From Diplocloster hominis (lineage in GTDB: Bacteria > Bacillota > Clostridia > Lachnospirales > Lachnospiraceae), in assembly GCF_032380655.1 (NCBI RefSeq), contig NZ_JAWDIY010000019.1, forward strand, positions 1-64,000: 64,000 nt of DNA, read 5' to 3'. This document shows, in pieces, positions 43,589 to 52,641 of this stretch. The notes below the pieces were generated by a model. The model did not search any database, had not been told where the DNA came from, and worked only from the letters and a program-made list of their open reading frames with translations. Made by a program: the position numbers and the translations under genes. Positions within the stretch are counted from its first letter, which is position 1. The number at the start of each line of letters is the position of its first letter.

Positions 43589-45186
43589 ATACGATTATGA
43601 TGCAGCATTGCCTGTTTAAAGACGGCTATTTTCACACGATGGATTCGGAGACAGAATGCTACCGCTATATGGGAGTGACAGACGGCAGGATCAGCTATCT
43701 GGGAGACACCCGCCCGGGAGGATATTTTCATGAGTGCTCCCTGGAGGATAGACACGTGTTCCCGGCGCTGATAGACAGTCATCTGCATCTGCTGTATACG
43801 ATGGTACTTCAGGCGAACAGCTGTGTGATCTGTGAGATCCGGGACGGCAGAGTCGTGCCGGATACGCTGGACGGCGTACGCCAAAAGATAGAGGAAGTGT
43901 GCAAAGCCCACCGGAACAAAGAGATCCTTGTGGCGAATCAATATATTGTCTCCGGGATACGGGAGGGAAGGATGCCAAACCGGCAGGAGTTAGATCAGTG
44001 GACGGACGGCAGGAAGATCGTAATCTATAATATCGACGGCCACAGCAGCAGTATGTCCACCGCTCTCATGAAAGAGCTGGGGATATATCAGGAAGGACAT
44101 GACGGGACCCTTGCCGGAAAGGATCATGAATTTATCCAGGGAAAAGTGATGGAGACGATCGGTAAAGCGGTGACGCCGAAGGTATTGGCCAGGGGGGTGG
44201 CGAACTTTACAAACCTCTGTATCCAGTACGGAATCGGTACCGTATGTGCGCTGGATGGCAGCGGGGATGTGCCGGAGGATAAGCTGACCAGGATGCTGGC
44301 GAAGATCGCCTCCCATATGGAGATTGGCGTGAGGCTGTATCCCCAGTTTACCGATCTTGACCAGGCGCAGCAGTACCGCAGGTACCAGAGAACACCCCGG
44401 ATCGGCGGCTGCGGCGTATGGGAAATGGACGGGTCCGTGGGTTCCCACAGCGCAGCGTTCTATTCTCCATACCGGGATACGGGAGCGCAGGGAGAGTGTT
44501 ATTACACACAGGAGCAGGTCAGCGAAATGCTGCGAAAAGCCGATGAGGCCGGATACCAGGTCAGCAGCCACGCGATCGGGGAGGCGGCCATCGACCGGGT
44601 GTTGGATGGATATGCCGGTTTTCAGCCGCAGCGGATGCACCGTGTGGATCATTTTGAATTTCCCACACCGGAAGCTGTGCGTAGAATCTGCAGCAGCAAA
44701 AATCTGGCAGTGACCGTACAGCCCGGATTTTCCTGGATAGACCGGCACTATCTGAAGAGTTATGAACAATACCTGCCGGAGGCACTGATACAGCAGCAGG
44801 TACCGCTTCGCACGCTTGCGGAGCACGGGGTATGCGTATGCGGTTCCAGTGATTCTCCGGTGCAGGAGATTAATCCGTTTGATCAGATGCTTGGAATGAT
44901 CGATTTTTATCTGCCGGAGGAATCCTTAACCATGTATCAGGCGCTGTGCACTTATACGAAGAATCCTGCGGTCATGCTGGGGGAAGAGAGGGACCTGGGG
45001 ACGCTGGAGGTTGGGAAAAGGGCTAATTTTCTGGTCTCAGACCAGAATCTTCTGGAGCTTAACCGTCATACAATAGGAAATGTGCAGATCCGGCAGCTTT
45101 ACCTGGACGGGAAAGCATGCAGAAGAAAAAAGGGATCAGTTGCGGAGTTCCTGGCTATGATGGCCGGACCGGGACATAAGATCTGA
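43585..45186 (+). CDS. Amidohydrolase family protein (YtcJ-like)
   Basis: The 533-residue protein is a metal-dependent amidohydrolase of the YtcJ/family 3 group. The HxH metal ligands are in DSHLHLLY, the later histidine in RVDHFEFP, and the catalytic aspartate in SSDSPVQEINPF. It probably hydrolyses an N-acyl or amide compound. The ATG at 43585 overlaps the permease stop by 4 bases (ATGA); the long upstream extension of this frame runs through the permease gene and is not real. Confidence 0.88.
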   Translation: MNTIMMQHCLFKDGYFHTMDSETECYRYMGVTDGRISYLGDTRPGGYFHECSLEDRHVFPALIDSHLHLLYTMVLQANSCVICEIRDGRVVPDTLDGVRQKIEEVCKAHRNKEILVANQYIVSGIREGRMPNRQELDQWTDGRKIVIYNIDGHSSSMSTALMKELGIYQEGHDGTLAGKDHEFIQGKVMETIGKAVTPKVLARGVANFTNLCIQYGIGTVCALDGSGDVPEDKLTRMLAKIASHMEIGVRLYPQFTDLDQAQQYRRYQRTPRIGGCGVWEMDGSVGSHSAAFYSPYRDTGAQGECYYTQEQVSEMLRKADEAGYQVSSHAIGEAAIDRVLDGYAGFQPQRMHRVDHFEFPTPEAVRRICSSKNLAVTVQPGFSWIDRHYLKSYEQYLPEALIQQQVPLRTLAEHGVCVCGSSDSPVQEINPFDQMLGMIDFYLPEESLTMYQALCTYTKNPAVMLGEERDLGTLEVGKRANFLVSDQNLLELNRHTIGNVQIRQLYLDGKACRRKKGSVAEFLAMMAGPGHKI

Positions 45187-45287
45187 CTTCTCCTTATGGA
45201 TGGACGGGGAGGTCAGACGAACGGGAGAGATCGAACGAACAGGGAGGACAGCAAAATCCAGAAATAATCAGGATAATCTGACAAGTA

Positions 45288-45363
45288 GAAAGGCAGGAAA
45301 ACCCAACAGAAAGGCAGGAAAACCCAACAGTAAGACAGGAGAACTCAACAGAAAGGCAGGGAA
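45288..45363 (+). repeat. 21-bp tandem repeats before the debranching enzyme
   Basis: Three full units of the type GAAAGGCAGGAAAACCCAACA and a partial fourth lie in tandem, each with an AGGCAGG-like word. Their period is seven codons, so if the upstream frame is translated they encode basic repeats of the type RKAGKPN. Confidence 0.8.
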
Positions 45364-45367
45364 TCGT

Positions 45368-47494
45368 ATGGAATGCGCGGAGGAGTTAACGAATATAAAC
45401 CAGAATGAGGGAACGGAGGATACGTCAGCTGTCCTGGTGAACGGATACCGGGTACGGCCGGGCATGTATCTGACGAACGGGGCGACCGTCACCCTGGGAG
45501 GTGTCTGTTTTACGATTCATTCCAGAGGAGCGGTCTATTGTGAGCTTGTTCTGTTTCATCCGGAGGAAGAGGAGCCCTATGCGGTAATCCCGTATCCGGA
45601 ATGTTTTCGGATCGGGAATGTCTATTCCATGATCGTCTACGGCATCGACCCGGACCAGACGGAATACGCCTATCGTCTGGACGGACCGTATCAGCCGGAA
45701 AAGGGGCTGCTGTTCGACAAAACCAAGCTGATTTTAGACCCTTACGCCAGACTGGTGGCCGGCCAGCATATCTGGGGAAAGTGGGAGCCTTACGATAGGC
45801 GGAAGGCATTCCGCGGGAAAATCGTCCACAATTCTTTTGACTGGGGGGAAAATGACCAGCCCCACCTGGATTTTAAAGACTTGATCATCTATGAGCTCCA
45901 TGTCCGCGGTTTTACGAAGCATCCGTCGGCAGCGGTAAAAAATCCCGGTACATTTGAAGGTATCCGGGAGAAGATCGGATATTTCAAAGAGCTGGGGATC
46001 AACGCGGTGGAGCTGATGCCGATCTTTGAGTTTGATGAATGCCGGGACGACCGTATGGTAAATGGAGAACGGCTGCTGGATTACTGGGGATATAACACCG
46101 TATGCTATTTTGCCCCCAACTCCAGCTATGCCTGTGCGGCGACCTATAACGGTGTGGACGATGAGCTTAAGACCCTGATCCGGGAGCTGCACGAGAATGG
46201 AATCGAAGTGATCCTGGACGTGGTGTTCAATCACACGGCGGAAGGCAATGAAAACGGCCCCTATATCTCGTTTAAGGGACTGGATAACAATATCTATTAT
46301 CTTCTGACCCCCGAAGGATATTATTATAATTTCAGCGGCTGCGGCAATACCTTAAACTGCAATAACCCGATCGTGAACGACCTGATCATCCAATGCCTGC
46401 GCTACTGGGTGACGGCTTACCGGATCGACGGCTTCCGGTTCGACCTGGCCTCTATCCTGGGCAGAAATGAGGACGGTTCCCCCATGAGCAAACCGCCGCT
46501 ACTGGAGCGGCTGGCCTATGATCCGATCCTGGGGAGCGTCAAGCTGATCGCGGAAGCGTGGGACGCGGGCGGACTATATCAGGTGGGCAGTTTCCCATCC
46601 TGGGGCCGCTGGTCGGAATGGAACGGAAAATACAGGGACGACCTGCGGCGGTTTCTGAAGGGCGACCCGGGACTTCGGGACGCGGTGGCCCAGCGGATCA
46701 TCGGTTCCCCGGATCTGTATGATCCGGCCTACAGAGGAGATGACGCTTCTGTGAACTTCCTGACCTGCCACGATGGATTTACCCTGGCAGACCTGTATTC
46801 CTATAATCAAAAGCACAACGAGGCCAATGGCTGGGACAATACGGACGGGGATAACAACGGCAACAGCTGGAACTGCGGGACAGAGGGAGATACCGATGAC
46901 AGCGCCGTGCTGGCGCTTCGAAGGAAGCTGATCAAAAACGCAGCCACGGTTTTGCTGTGCAGCATGGGAACGCCGATGCTTCTCTCCGGGGATGAATTTG
47001 GCAACAGCCAGCGGGGCAATAATAACGCCTACTGCCAGGACAATGAGATATCCTGGCTTGACTGGACAGATCTTGAGAAACACGCGGATATCTACCGGTA
47101 TTTCACGAACATGATCGCTTTGCGCAAGGCGCACCCGATCCTCCGAGATCAGAGCAGGGCGGCTGCCTGCGGTTTCCCGCCGACCAGTTTTCACGGGACC
47201 TCGCCCTGGGATCTGGACCATTCCGAAGATGAGCGGGTGCTCGGTGTCCTGTTCGCCGGCAGGGATGAGCAGGACACGAAGGATGATATCCTGTATCTGG
47301 GAATGAATATGCACTGGGAAGCGCATGAAGTGATACTTCCGCAGCTGCCGGAGGGCCTTTCCTATCGGGTGATAGCGGATACATCCAAGGGGCCGGGGCA
47401 GGACTTTATGGAAGAACCTTCGTTAAGGCCGGTTGTGGAAAGGCAGTCCGTTAGGATTGAACCCAGAAGTATCCTGCTGCTGGAAGGCTTCTGA
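45368..47494 (+). CDS. glgX: Glycogen debranching / isoamylase-type enzyme
   Basis: The 708-residue GH13 protein has an N-terminal CBM48-like domain, then the (beta/alpha)8 domain with VVFNHTAEG, nucleophile aspartate in GFRFDLAS, acid-base glutamate in IAEAWD, and the third acid in TCHDGF. It would hydrolyse alpha-1,6 branch points of glycogen or limit dextrins. ATG 45368 has an AGGCAGGG site; a longer in-frame start at 45200 would add 56 residues with basic heptad-like repeats. It stands alone, with no glg operon beside it. Confidence 0.9.
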   Translation: MECAEELTNINQNEGTEDTSAVLVNGYRVRPGMYLTNGATVTLGGVCFTIHSRGAVYCELVLFHPEEEEPYAVIPYPECFRIGNVYSMIVYGIDPDQTEYAYRLDGPYQPEKGLLFDKTKLILDPYARLVAGQHIWGKWEPYDRRKAFRGKIVHNSFDWGENDQPHLDFKDLIIYELHVRGFTKHPSAAVKNPGTFEGIREKIGYFKELGINAVELMPIFEFDECRDDRMVNGERLLDYWGYNTVCYFAPNSSYACAATYNGVDDELKTLIRELHENGIEVILDVVFNHTAEGNENGPYISFKGLDNNIYYLLTPEGYYYNFSGCGNTLNCNNPIVNDLIIQCLRYWVTAYRIDGFRFDLASILGRNEDGSPMSKPPLLERLAYDPILGSVKLIAEAWDAGGLYQVGSFPSWGRWSEWNGKYRDDLRRFLKGDPGLRDAVAQRIIGSPDLYDPAYRGDDASVNFLTCHDGFTLADLYSYNQKHNEANGWDNTDGDNNGNSWNCGTEGDTDDSAVLALRRKLIKNAATVLLCSMGTPMLLSGDEFGNSQRGNNNAYCQDNEISWLDWTDLEKHADIYRYFTNMIALRKAHPILRDQSRAAACGFPPTSFHGTSPWDLDHSEDERVLGVLFAGRDEQDTKDDILYLGMNMHWEAHEVILPQLPEGLSYRVIADTSKGPGQDFMEEPSLRPVVERQSVRIEPRSILLLEGF

Positions 47495-47794
47495 ACGGCA
47501 GAAGAATAAACGGATCGATCAAACACATCATTTGCAGGAAGCTTATGAGTTTGGCAATAATATATATCAAAATGAATGAATTATAGTACAATTGGATGGA
47601 CTTACTAATTGTTATAATAGAAGCATGTAAGGAAAGAATAAGCAGGAGGGAGAGAATATAAGATGAAACAGGTAATTGTAAAAGCTCCATGCAGGGCTTA
47701 ACCGGGCAGTATTGCATGGAGCGATATAGGTAGTGTCCGGGCAGGCTTTGCATTCTTAATGAAACAGCTGTTAAAAAATTAAGGAGCAATAGCC
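47495..47794. other. Leader region upstream of MFS gene
   Basis: The 300-bp region holds a TATAAT -10 box with TG extension at 47610-47618, then a 12-codon leader open frame at 47663 and a hairpin. No further gene is seen. Confidence 0.6.
47663..47701 (+). CDS. 12-residue leader peptide upstream of MFS efflux-like gene
   Basis: The frame MKQVIVKAPCRA is preceded by AGGAGGGAGA, a very strong ribosome site for such a small frame. The second half of the frame overlaps the first arm of a 10-bp perfect hairpin (GCTCCATGCA at 47684-47693 with TGCATGGAGC at 47713-47722). GCTCC could also pair with GGAGC of the MFS ribosome site at 47784. This is the layout of leader peptides that control resistance genes by ribosome stalling. 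Translation is not proven. Confidence 0.55.
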   Translation: MKQVIVKAPCRA

Positions 47795-49159
47795 ATGAAA
47801 GGACAAAAATTTAATAAACATCAAACAGGATTAACCCACTTTATCCTGCTATGGATCAGTCAGGGTATCTCGGAGCTTGGTAGTGCTATGACCAGCTATG
47901 CGCTGGTACTATGGGCTTACCAGCAGAAAGGAACCGCCATGAGCACGGCGTCTATGGCGTTCTTTTCCTACCTGCCCTACGTGATGATCAGCTTCGCCGC
48001 GGGAACGCTGGCGGACAGATGGAAGAAGAAAAACATCATGCTGGTCTGTGACACCATAGCGGCCGCAGGAAGCGGCACGATTCTTCTGCTGCTGTGTACA
48101 AGCAGCTTACAGCTGTGGCACCTGTATCTGATCAATCTGCTGATCGGATGTATGAATGCGTTTCAGCAGCCGGCCTCCATGGTAGCGGTGACCCTGCTGA
48201 CACCGAAAAAATACTATTCCAATGTGAGCGGAATGCAGGCGCTGTCCGCTTCGTGCGTCACAATCCTGCAGCCGGCTCTGGCGACGGCCGTGATGGCATT
48301 CGGCGGGCTGCGGGCGGTTCTGGCGGTAGATCTGATCTCATTTGCTGTGGCATTTCTCACACTGGCCTTCCTGATCCCCATACCTGAGATCCCAACAGAG
48401 ATACCAGCTGCCCCAACAGAGATACCGAAGGCTCCAACTACAAAAAAAGCCAAGAAAGAAGGATTCTGGAAGGAAAGTATGGAGGGCATCCGCTATCTTA
48501 AAAAACGCCGCGGAATCTGGAAAATGATTCTGTTCTTCGCCCTGGTCAATCTGTTAGCCTCCATGGGAGGAAATGCGCTGATGCCGGCCTTAATCCTATC
48601 CAGAACGGCGAACAACACCAAGATTCTGGGGGCTGTATCGGCCTGTCTGGGATTTGGAACGCTGTGCGGCGGCCTTCTGGCCACCTTTGCGAAGCTGCCG
48701 GGCAGCCGGAGAAAAACGATCTTCTGGTCCTGCGGGCTCTCCTTCCTGGCGTGTGACGTGCTGTGGGCGGTCGGCAGAAATCAAACCATGTGGTCGCTGG
48801 CGGCCTTTTTAGGAAATTTTCCGCTTCCCTTATTAAACGCCGGCATGTCCAGCGTAATGCGGGAACAGATACCGGTTAAGATGCAGGGACGTATATTTTC
48901 CGCACAGGCGACATTCCAGTTTTTCACTATACCGGCGGGTTATCTGCTGGGTGGAATCCTGGCGGACTACGTATTCGAGCCATGGATGGCTTATTCATCC
49001 CCTATCCAATCACGAATAAGTCTTTTGGTAGGCAGCGGAAAAGGTTCCGGAATCGCTCTGATCTTCCTGCTCACAGGACTCACAGGATTCTGTATCAATA
49101 TGGCGGCCCTGAAAGACCGGGATTACCTGGAGCTGGACCGGCAGCCGGAAGAGTCCTGA
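47795..49159 (+). CDS. MFS efflux-like transporter
   Basis: The 454-residue membrane protein has 12 segments with the MFS loop ADRWKKKN. The layout, with an opening HFILLWISQGISELGS and a central loop rich in P, T and K (about residues 195-225), recalls the Mef/Lmr-type macrolide and lincosamide exporters of family MFS_3. The exact drug is not predictable. AAGGAGC precedes the ATG, and a 12-codon leader lies upstream. Confidence 0.88.
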   Translation: MKGQKFNKHQTGLTHFILLWISQGISELGSAMTSYALVLWAYQQKGTAMSTASMAFFSYLPYVMISFAAGTLADRWKKKNIMLVCDTIAAAGSGTILLLLCTSSLQLWHLYLINLLIGCMNAFQQPASMVAVTLLTPKKYYSNVSGMQALSASCVTILQPALATAVMAFGGLRAVLAVDLISFAVAFLTLAFLIPIPEIPTEIPAAPTEIPKAPTTKKAKKEGFWKESMEGIRYLKKRRGIWKMILFFALVNLLASMGGNALMPALILSRTANNTKILGAVSACLGFGTLCGGLLATFAKLPGSRRKTIFWSCGLSFLACDVLWAVGRNQTMWSLAAFLGNFPLPLLNAGMSSVMREQIPVKMQGRIFSAQATFQFFTIPAGYLLGGILADYVFEPWMAYSSPIQSRISLLVGSGKGSGIALIFLLTGLTGFCINMAALKDRDYLELDRQPEES

Positions 49160-49193
49160 AGTATACCTGAAGTAAAAAGGAGGAGCATTCCTT

Positions 49194-49463
49194 ATGATAC
49201 GAAAGCACCTATATGTCATGGGCAGAGTACAGGGAGTCGGCTTCCGATTCTTCGCCCAGCGAAACGCCGCCGCCTTCCACCTGAGCGGTTATGTTCAAAA
49301 TTTGGACAACGGCATGGTGGAACTGGAAATCCAGGGAGAACCGGAAGATGTCGAAAAATTCCTGCTGGCGGTCAGCCGTGGTACCACCTGGATTCAGCCG
49401 GAGCGAATCTGGCAGGAGGACATGCCGGTGGTGTCGGAGAGCGGGTTTTATAGAAAAGGCTGA
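49194..49463 (+). CDS. acyP: Acylphosphatase
   Basis: The 89-residue protein hydrolyses acyl phosphates. The phosphate-binding GRVQGVGFRFFAQ motif with its catalytic arginine and the GYVQNLDNG motif with the catalytic asparagine are intact. AAGGAGG precedes the ATG. It follows the MFS gene by 34 bases and may be cotranscribed, although no functional link is evident. Confidence 0.93.
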   Translation: MIRKHLYVMGRVQGVGFRFFAQRNAAAFHLSGYVQNLDNGMVELEIQGEPEDVEKFLLAVSRGTTWIQPERIWQEDMPVVSESGFYRKG

Positions 49464-49511
49464 TGCAGACTGGGGAGGAGTTAAGCAACTGTAAAAAAAT
49501 CTTCTCAGGGC

Positions 49512-49540
49512 TTGCAGGATCTCGCATTTAAGGTTATGAT
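49512..49540 (+). promoter_or_regulatory. Promoter of the proline block
   Basis: TTGCAG at 49512-49517 and TATGAT at 49535-49540 have a 17-bp spacer. No T-box-like structure is visible in the short leader. Confidence 0.6.
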
Positions 49541-49576
49541 GGAAAATACAAAAAAGTCAGCAGTGACAAAAAAGAT

Positions 49577-50437
49577 ATGAGGGATAGAGCGGTGAACTAC
49601 AGAGAACAATTAAAAGACAGACAGAGAATCGTAATCAAAATAGGGACTTCTTCCTTAACGCACCCCACGACCGGTAATCTGAATCTGATCAAACTGGAAA
49701 AACTGATCCGGGAGCTGGTGGATCTTCGCAATCAGGGAAAGGATATCATACTGGTCTCCTCCGGAGCGATCGCGGTGGGGAAGAAAGCGGCGGGCTTAAA
49801 GGAGCGGCCGGACCGGATCGCACAGAAGCAGGCCTGCGCGGCGATCGGCCAATGCCGGCTGATGATGACTTATCAGAAGCTGTTCGGTGAGTATAACCAG
49901 ATCGCCGCCCAGATCCTGATGACAAAGAATACGATGCTGGAGGAAGCCACCCGGGTGAATGCCCATAATACGTTCCAGGAATTGCTGAATATGGGAGTGA
50001 TACCGATTGTCAATGAAAATGACACGGTTTCCACTTATGAGATGCGTTTTGGAGATAATGACACGCTGTCCGCGATCGTGGCGGCTTTGGTGGAGGCGGA
50101 CCTGCTGATCCTGCTGTCTGATATCGACGGGCTTTTTACCGACGATCCCCATAAGACCAGCAAGGCTACGTTTATCGATATGGTGGAGCATATGGATGAG
50201 CGGCTGATGCAGATGGGGAAGGCGTCTACCGGTACGAATGTAGGGACCGGCGGTATGGCCACCAAACTGACAGCGGCCAGGATCGCTACGGAGTCCGGGG
50301 CCGATCTGGTGATCGCTAACGGGAAGGATGTCCATGTGATACATAGAATAATGGAAGGAAAACAATTCGGCACGTTATTCGTAGCCCACAGAAAAGAGGA
50401 GTTTTCTCTTGCGGACTATGTGGAGGCCGGTTACTAG
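49577..50437 (+). CDS. proB: Glutamate 5-kinase, without PUA domain
   Basis: The 286-residue kinase phosphorylates glutamate in the first step of proline synthesis. Amino-acid kinase motifs include KIGTSSLTH, VSSGAIAVG, IVNENDTVS and GTGGMATKL. The C-terminal PUA domain of longer homologues is absent, which is a known short form. The ATG at 49577 has no clear ribosome site; the GTG at 49592 follows GAGGGATAG and may be the true start. proA lies two genes downstream. Confidence 0.93.
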   Translation: MRDRAVNYREQLKDRQRIVIKIGTSSLTHPTTGNLNLIKLEKLIRELVDLRNQGKDIILVSSGAIAVGKKAAGLKERPDRIAQKQACAAIGQCRLMMTYQKLFGEYNQIAAQILMTKNTMLEEATRVNAHNTFQELLNMGVIPIVNENDTVSTYEMRFGDNDTLSAIVAALVEADLLILLSDIDGLFTDDPHKTSKATFIDMVEHMDERLMQMGKASTGTNVGTGGMATKLTAARIATESGADLVIANGKDVHVIHRIMEGKQFGTLFVAHRKEEFSLADYVEAGY

Positions 50438-50448
50438 GTGACTATAAT

Positions 50449-50670
50449 ATGGATGAGGCAAAGATAGGCAGAATCAACGAGCTATACCGGAAGTCTAAGG
50501 CGGAAGGGCTTACACAAAAGGAATTAAAGGAGCAGGCGGCGCTTCGGCAGGAATACCTGGAGGCGGTCCGCGGGAACCTGCGGGGGCAGCTGAACAATAT
50601 TTCGATCCAGGAAAAGGACGGCTCTATCACAGATCTGGGTGAGAAGTATGGCAGAAAAAAAGGTCATTAG
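50449..50670 (+). CDS. DUF896 family small protein
   Basis: The 73-residue protein matches DUF896 (YnzC-like): INELYRKSKAEGLTQKELKEQAALRQEYL, forming two helices, then a short tail. Function is unknown; homologues are small cytosolic proteins of Firmicutes. It overlaps the next gene by 23 bases, so the two are translationally coupled within the proB-proA block. Confidence 0.9.
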   Translation: MDEAKIGRINELYRKSKAEGLTQKELKEQAALRQEYLEAVRGNLRGQLNNISIQEKDGSITDLGEKYGRKKGH

Positions 50671-51208
50671 ACAAACCATATTAAAGAGCAGAGAGCAGAT
50701 GCCGGCAGAGGACTGGCGCCGGTTCAGCGACCGTATCTGTGCATCGGTGACGGAACTGCAGGCGTACGGGCAGGCAAGGTGCCTGCTGCTGTACGTGAAC
50801 TTCGGCAGAGAGGTGGATATGCGGCCCCTGTTCGAGGATGCGTGGAAGAGGGGAAAGTGCACCGCAGTGCCGAAGGTTCTGGGGGATGGACGTATGGAAT
50901 TTTATGAGATACGGGATTTCCGGGAACTGCGGCCGGGCTTTAGAGGAATCCTGGAGCCGGTGGAAGGGACGATGGTTACTCCGGAGGAAGGAGTATTTAT
51001 GATTATGCCGGGCGTGGCTTTTGATCAGGAGGGCGGCCGGATCGGTTATGGGAAGGGATTCTATGACCGGTATCTGGCGTCACATCCCAAACTTTTGAAG
51101 GCTGCGGTCAGTTTTGAGAGTCAGATTGTGCCGCGGGTGCCGGCGGGTCCTTATGACAGGAAGCCGGACTGGCTGATTACCGAAGCCAGGACGATACGGA
51201 TAAAATAA
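50648..51208 (+). CDS. 5-formyltetrahydrofolate cyclo-ligase
   Basis: The 186-residue enzyme converts 5-formyl-THF to 5,10-methenyl-THF with ATP. Basic substrate residues lie in the first 30 residues, and the family signature GRIGYGKGFYDRYL lies near residue 135. Its start overlaps the DUF896 gene by 23 bases; an in-frame GTG at 50639 is possible. It sits between proB and proA. Confidence 0.93.
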   Translation: MAEKKVIRQTILKSREQMPAEDWRRFSDRICASVTELQAYGQARCLLLYVNFGREVDMRPLFEDAWKRGKCTAVPKVLGDGRMEFYEIRDFRELRPGFRGILEPVEGTMVTPEEGVFMIMPGVAFDQEGGRIGYGKGFYDRYLASHPKLLKAAVSFESQIVPRVPAGPYDRKPDWLITEARTIRIK

Positions 51209-51269
51209 AAAAATATGAATTTACTCAGAAATACGGAAATGTATTTACTCAGAAAAAGGAGGAGCCCAG

Positions 51270-52514
51270 ATGAAATTAATGGAAATCGGACAAAGGGCCA
51301 GAACTGCGGAACCTGTTCTGCGTATCCTGTCGATCGATAAGAAGAACCGGATACTGGAGAAGGTAGCGGCGGCATTGACTGCGCAGCAGCAGAAGATTTT
51401 AGAGGCCAATGAACTGGATGTGGAAAATGCGAAAGCGGCTGGTATGAAAGCCGGGCTGGTAGACCGGCTTTTGCTTACGCAGGACAGGATCGCGGGAATG
51501 GCGGAAGGGCTTTTGCAGCTGGTGAAGCTGGAGGACCCCATAGGAGAAGTGATTTCCATGAAACCGCGGCCCAACGGGCTGCTGATCGGGCAGAAGCGGG
51601 TTCCGCTGGGGGTAATCGGTATTATCTACGAATCCAGGCCCAATGTGACCGCCGATGCGTTCGGTTTGTGCTTTAAGACAGGGAATGTGGTGATCTTAAG
51701 GGGTGGAAGCGACGCGATCCATTCCAATATGGCCATTGTTGCCTGCATTCGGGAGGCATTGGAGGACGGAGGGATTCCCGGGGATGCGATCCAGCTGATC
51801 GGGGATACCAGCAGGGAGACGGCCGCTGCCTTTATGAAATTGAATCAGTATGTGGATGTGCTGATCCCCAGAGGAGGCGCGGGGCTGATCAGGACTGTGG
51901 TGGAGCAGAGCACGATACCCGTGATCCAGACCGGAACAGGAAACTGCCATATCTACGTAGACGAATCGGCGGATCTTGAGATGGCGGTGAATATCGTTAA
52001 CAATGCGAAAACCCAGAGAATCGGTGTCTGCAACGCGTGCGAATCCCTGGTGGTACATGAGGCTGTGGTGGATCAGTTCATGCCCGTATTAAAAAAGAAA
52101 CTGGCTGAGAAGAATGTGGAAATACGCGCGGATGAGCGGGCGCGTCAGGCCGAGCCTGACTTAGCCTGTGCCACCGAGGAGGACTACGGGACAGAATATC
52201 TGGATTATATCATCAGTGTGAAGACCGTGTCCGGAATCGATGAGGCGATTGCCCACATCAATAAATATAATACGAAGCATTCTGAGGCAATTATCACCAA
52301 AGATTATCACAATGCCCAGAAATTTTTAAATGAGATCGACGCGGCGGCTGTCTATGTCAACGCGTCCACCCGGTTTACCGACGGCTTTGAGTTCGGTTAC
52401 GGAGCGGAGATCGGGATCAGTACCCAGAAGCTGCACGCCAGAGGGCCGATGGGCTTACAGGCGCTGACCACTACGAAGTTTATTATTTATGGTGACGGGC
52501 AGATCCGCGAATAA
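51270..52514 (+). CDS. proA: Glutamate-5-semialdehyde dehydrogenase
   Basis: The 414-residue enzyme reduces gamma-glutamyl phosphate with NADPH in proline synthesis. The catalytic cysteine is C254 in RIGVCNACESL; GVIGIIYESRPNVT and the C-terminal EIGISTQKLHARGPMGL motifs are typical. AAGGAGG precedes the ATG. It is the second proline gene, separated from proB by DUF896 and a folate enzyme. Confidence 0.96.
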   Translation: MKLMEIGQRARTAEPVLRILSIDKKNRILEKVAAALTAQQQKILEANELDVENAKAAGMKAGLVDRLLLTQDRIAGMAEGLLQLVKLEDPIGEVISMKPRPNGLLIGQKRVPLGVIGIIYESRPNVTADAFGLCFKTGNVVILRGGSDAIHSNMAIVACIREALEDGGIPGDAIQLIGDTSRETAAAFMKLNQYVDVLIPRGGAGLIRTVVEQSTIPVIQTGTGNCHIYVDESADLEMAVNIVNNAKTQRIGVCNACESLVVHEAVVDQFMPVLKKKLAEKNVEIRADERARQAEPDLACATEEDYGTEYLDYIISVKTVSGIDEAIAHINKYNTKHSEAIITKDYHNAQKFLNEIDAAAVYVNASTRFTDGFEFGYGAEIGISTQKLHARGPMGLQALTTTKFIIYGDGQIRE

Positions 52515-52641
52515 CCCCCTTTTTATCAAACCTAACTGTTAACATATGTTAATTTTTAATCATAAGTTGGAATCCTCCCACATATAATGTTTTGAAGGCC
52601 AAGCCTTACAAAACAAACGATATGTTCGGGAGGGTTCTTAT

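Noticed and set aside
49464..49576. T-box leader before proB
   Set aside because: The leader is too short and has no T-box sequence or specifier stem.
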